Shown here piece by piece: positions 6,382-6,422 of a stretch of 6,422 nt of DNA. The notes beneath the pieces were generated by a model. The model was not told the origin of the DNA and made no database searches. It was given only the letters and a program-made list of their open reading frames with translations. This stretch comes from an uncultured Oscillospiraceae bacterium. Lineage in GTDB: Bacteria; Bacillota; Clostridia; Oscillospirales; Oscillospiraceae. Numbering within the stretch: position 1 is the stretch's first letter; every line of letters starts with the position of its first letter. The position numbers were made by a program, and so were the translations under genes. The stretch is from the NCBI GenBank assembly GCA_910587345.1, contig CAJUKH010000004.1:1-6422 (forward strand), given 5' to 3'.

Positions 6382-6417
6382 CTATATATAGCCCCTCTGT
6401 ACGGCCCACACAAGCCC
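6375..6417. repeat. Direct repeats AGCCCCT and CAAGCCC
   Basis: AGCCCCT occurs at 6377-6383 and 6390-6396, a period of 13 nt that spans the palindrome CTATATATAG (6382-6391). CAAGCCC occurs at 6375-6381 and 6411-6417 and, inverted, at 6353-6359. Repeated words of this kind fit binding sites for a dimeric protein such as a small terminase or a repressor, but no binding protein can be named from sequence. Confidence 0.55.
6385..6413 (-). promoter_or_regulatory. Weak candidate sigma-70/A promoter for the packaging operon
   Basis: On the minus strand TTGTGT (6413-6408) is followed after exactly 17 nt by TATATA (6390-6385). Matches to consensus are 3 of 6 for the -35 box and 4 of 6 for the -10 box. 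It points toward the methyltransferase, whose start is about 300 nt downstream, so the transcript would carry the hairpin-rich leader. Late phage operons often depend on a phage activator or readthrough, so a poor match is not surprising, but the evidence is thin. Confidence 0.25.
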
Positions 6418-6422
6418 GACAA

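Larger units (their letters stand above)
6091..6422. other. Non-coding repeat-rich leader; candidate cos/packaging or structured-RNA region
   Basis: No convincing gene is present in these 332 nt. The minus strand holds a succession of hairpin-forming sequences (6167-6178, 6215-6262, 6283-6303, 6317-6338, 6353-6381) and repeated CAAGCCC and AGCCCCT words near the right edge. There is an AT-rich patch at 6121-6150 that includes AAAAATTTTT (6122-6131). In lambda, cos sits just upstream of the small terminase gene. Here the small terminase start directly abuts the PLD gene, so this leader at the head of the operon is the nearest non-coding place for a cos site. It could equally be a structured 5' leader of the operon mRNA. 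Both roles are inference. Confidence 0.5.

Noticed and set aside
6306..6422. Open minus-strand frame from the right edge to TAA 6306, possibly the end of an upstream gene (38 codons visible).
   Set aside because: Too short to judge, no recognisable C-terminal motif, and it runs through the direct and inverted repeats. Sequence to the right of the window would settle it.

Overview
The window is the start of a phage or prophage DNA-packaging and head operon, read entirely on the minus strand. From right to left it runs: non-coding leader, ParB-like/DNA methyltransferase fusion, phospholipase-D-fold protein, terminase small subunit, terminase large subunit, gpW-like joining protein, and portal protein cut by the left edge. 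The last four follow the lambda order Nu1-A-W-B, and each matches its lambda-family counterpart in length or diagnostic motifs. All genes abut or overlap (overlaps of 8 and 14 nt, gaps of 2-3 nt), so they are probably one transcript with coupled translation.

Host: GC-rich coding sequence, strong GGAGG-type ribosome binding sites and a lambda-type head module preceded by a ParB-MTase fusion suggest a prophage of a GC-rich Bacillota, most likely a gut Clostridia (Oscillospiraceae-like). This is inference; no host gene, integrase or attachment site is visible, so free phage versus prophage cannot be decided.

Region by region: 1-1433 portal (3' end missing); 1437-1679 gpW-like; 1682-3541 TerL (GpA family); 3528-4073 TerS (Nu1-like); 4078-4760 PLD-fold gene split over two frames; 4753-6090 ParB-MTase; 6091-6422 non-coding and unusually rich in inverted and direct repeats.

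How they work together: TerS recognises the packaging site, TerL translocates and cuts the DNA, the portal is the entry channel, and the gpW-like protein closes the head after packaging. The MTase probably modifies phage DNA before packaging. The PLD-fold protein has no assigned role.

The two points most worth a second look are: (1) the PLD gene joins by a -1 shift at an A_AAG site that has a GGAGG exactly 10 nt upstream and a 6-bp GC hairpin 5 nt downstream, a dnaX-like programmed frameshift layout; and (2) the 330-bp leader, with several successive hairpins and repeated CAAGCCC/AGCCCCT words, is the only sizeable non-coding stretch and the best candidate in this window for a cos/terminase-binding region or a structured leader RNA.
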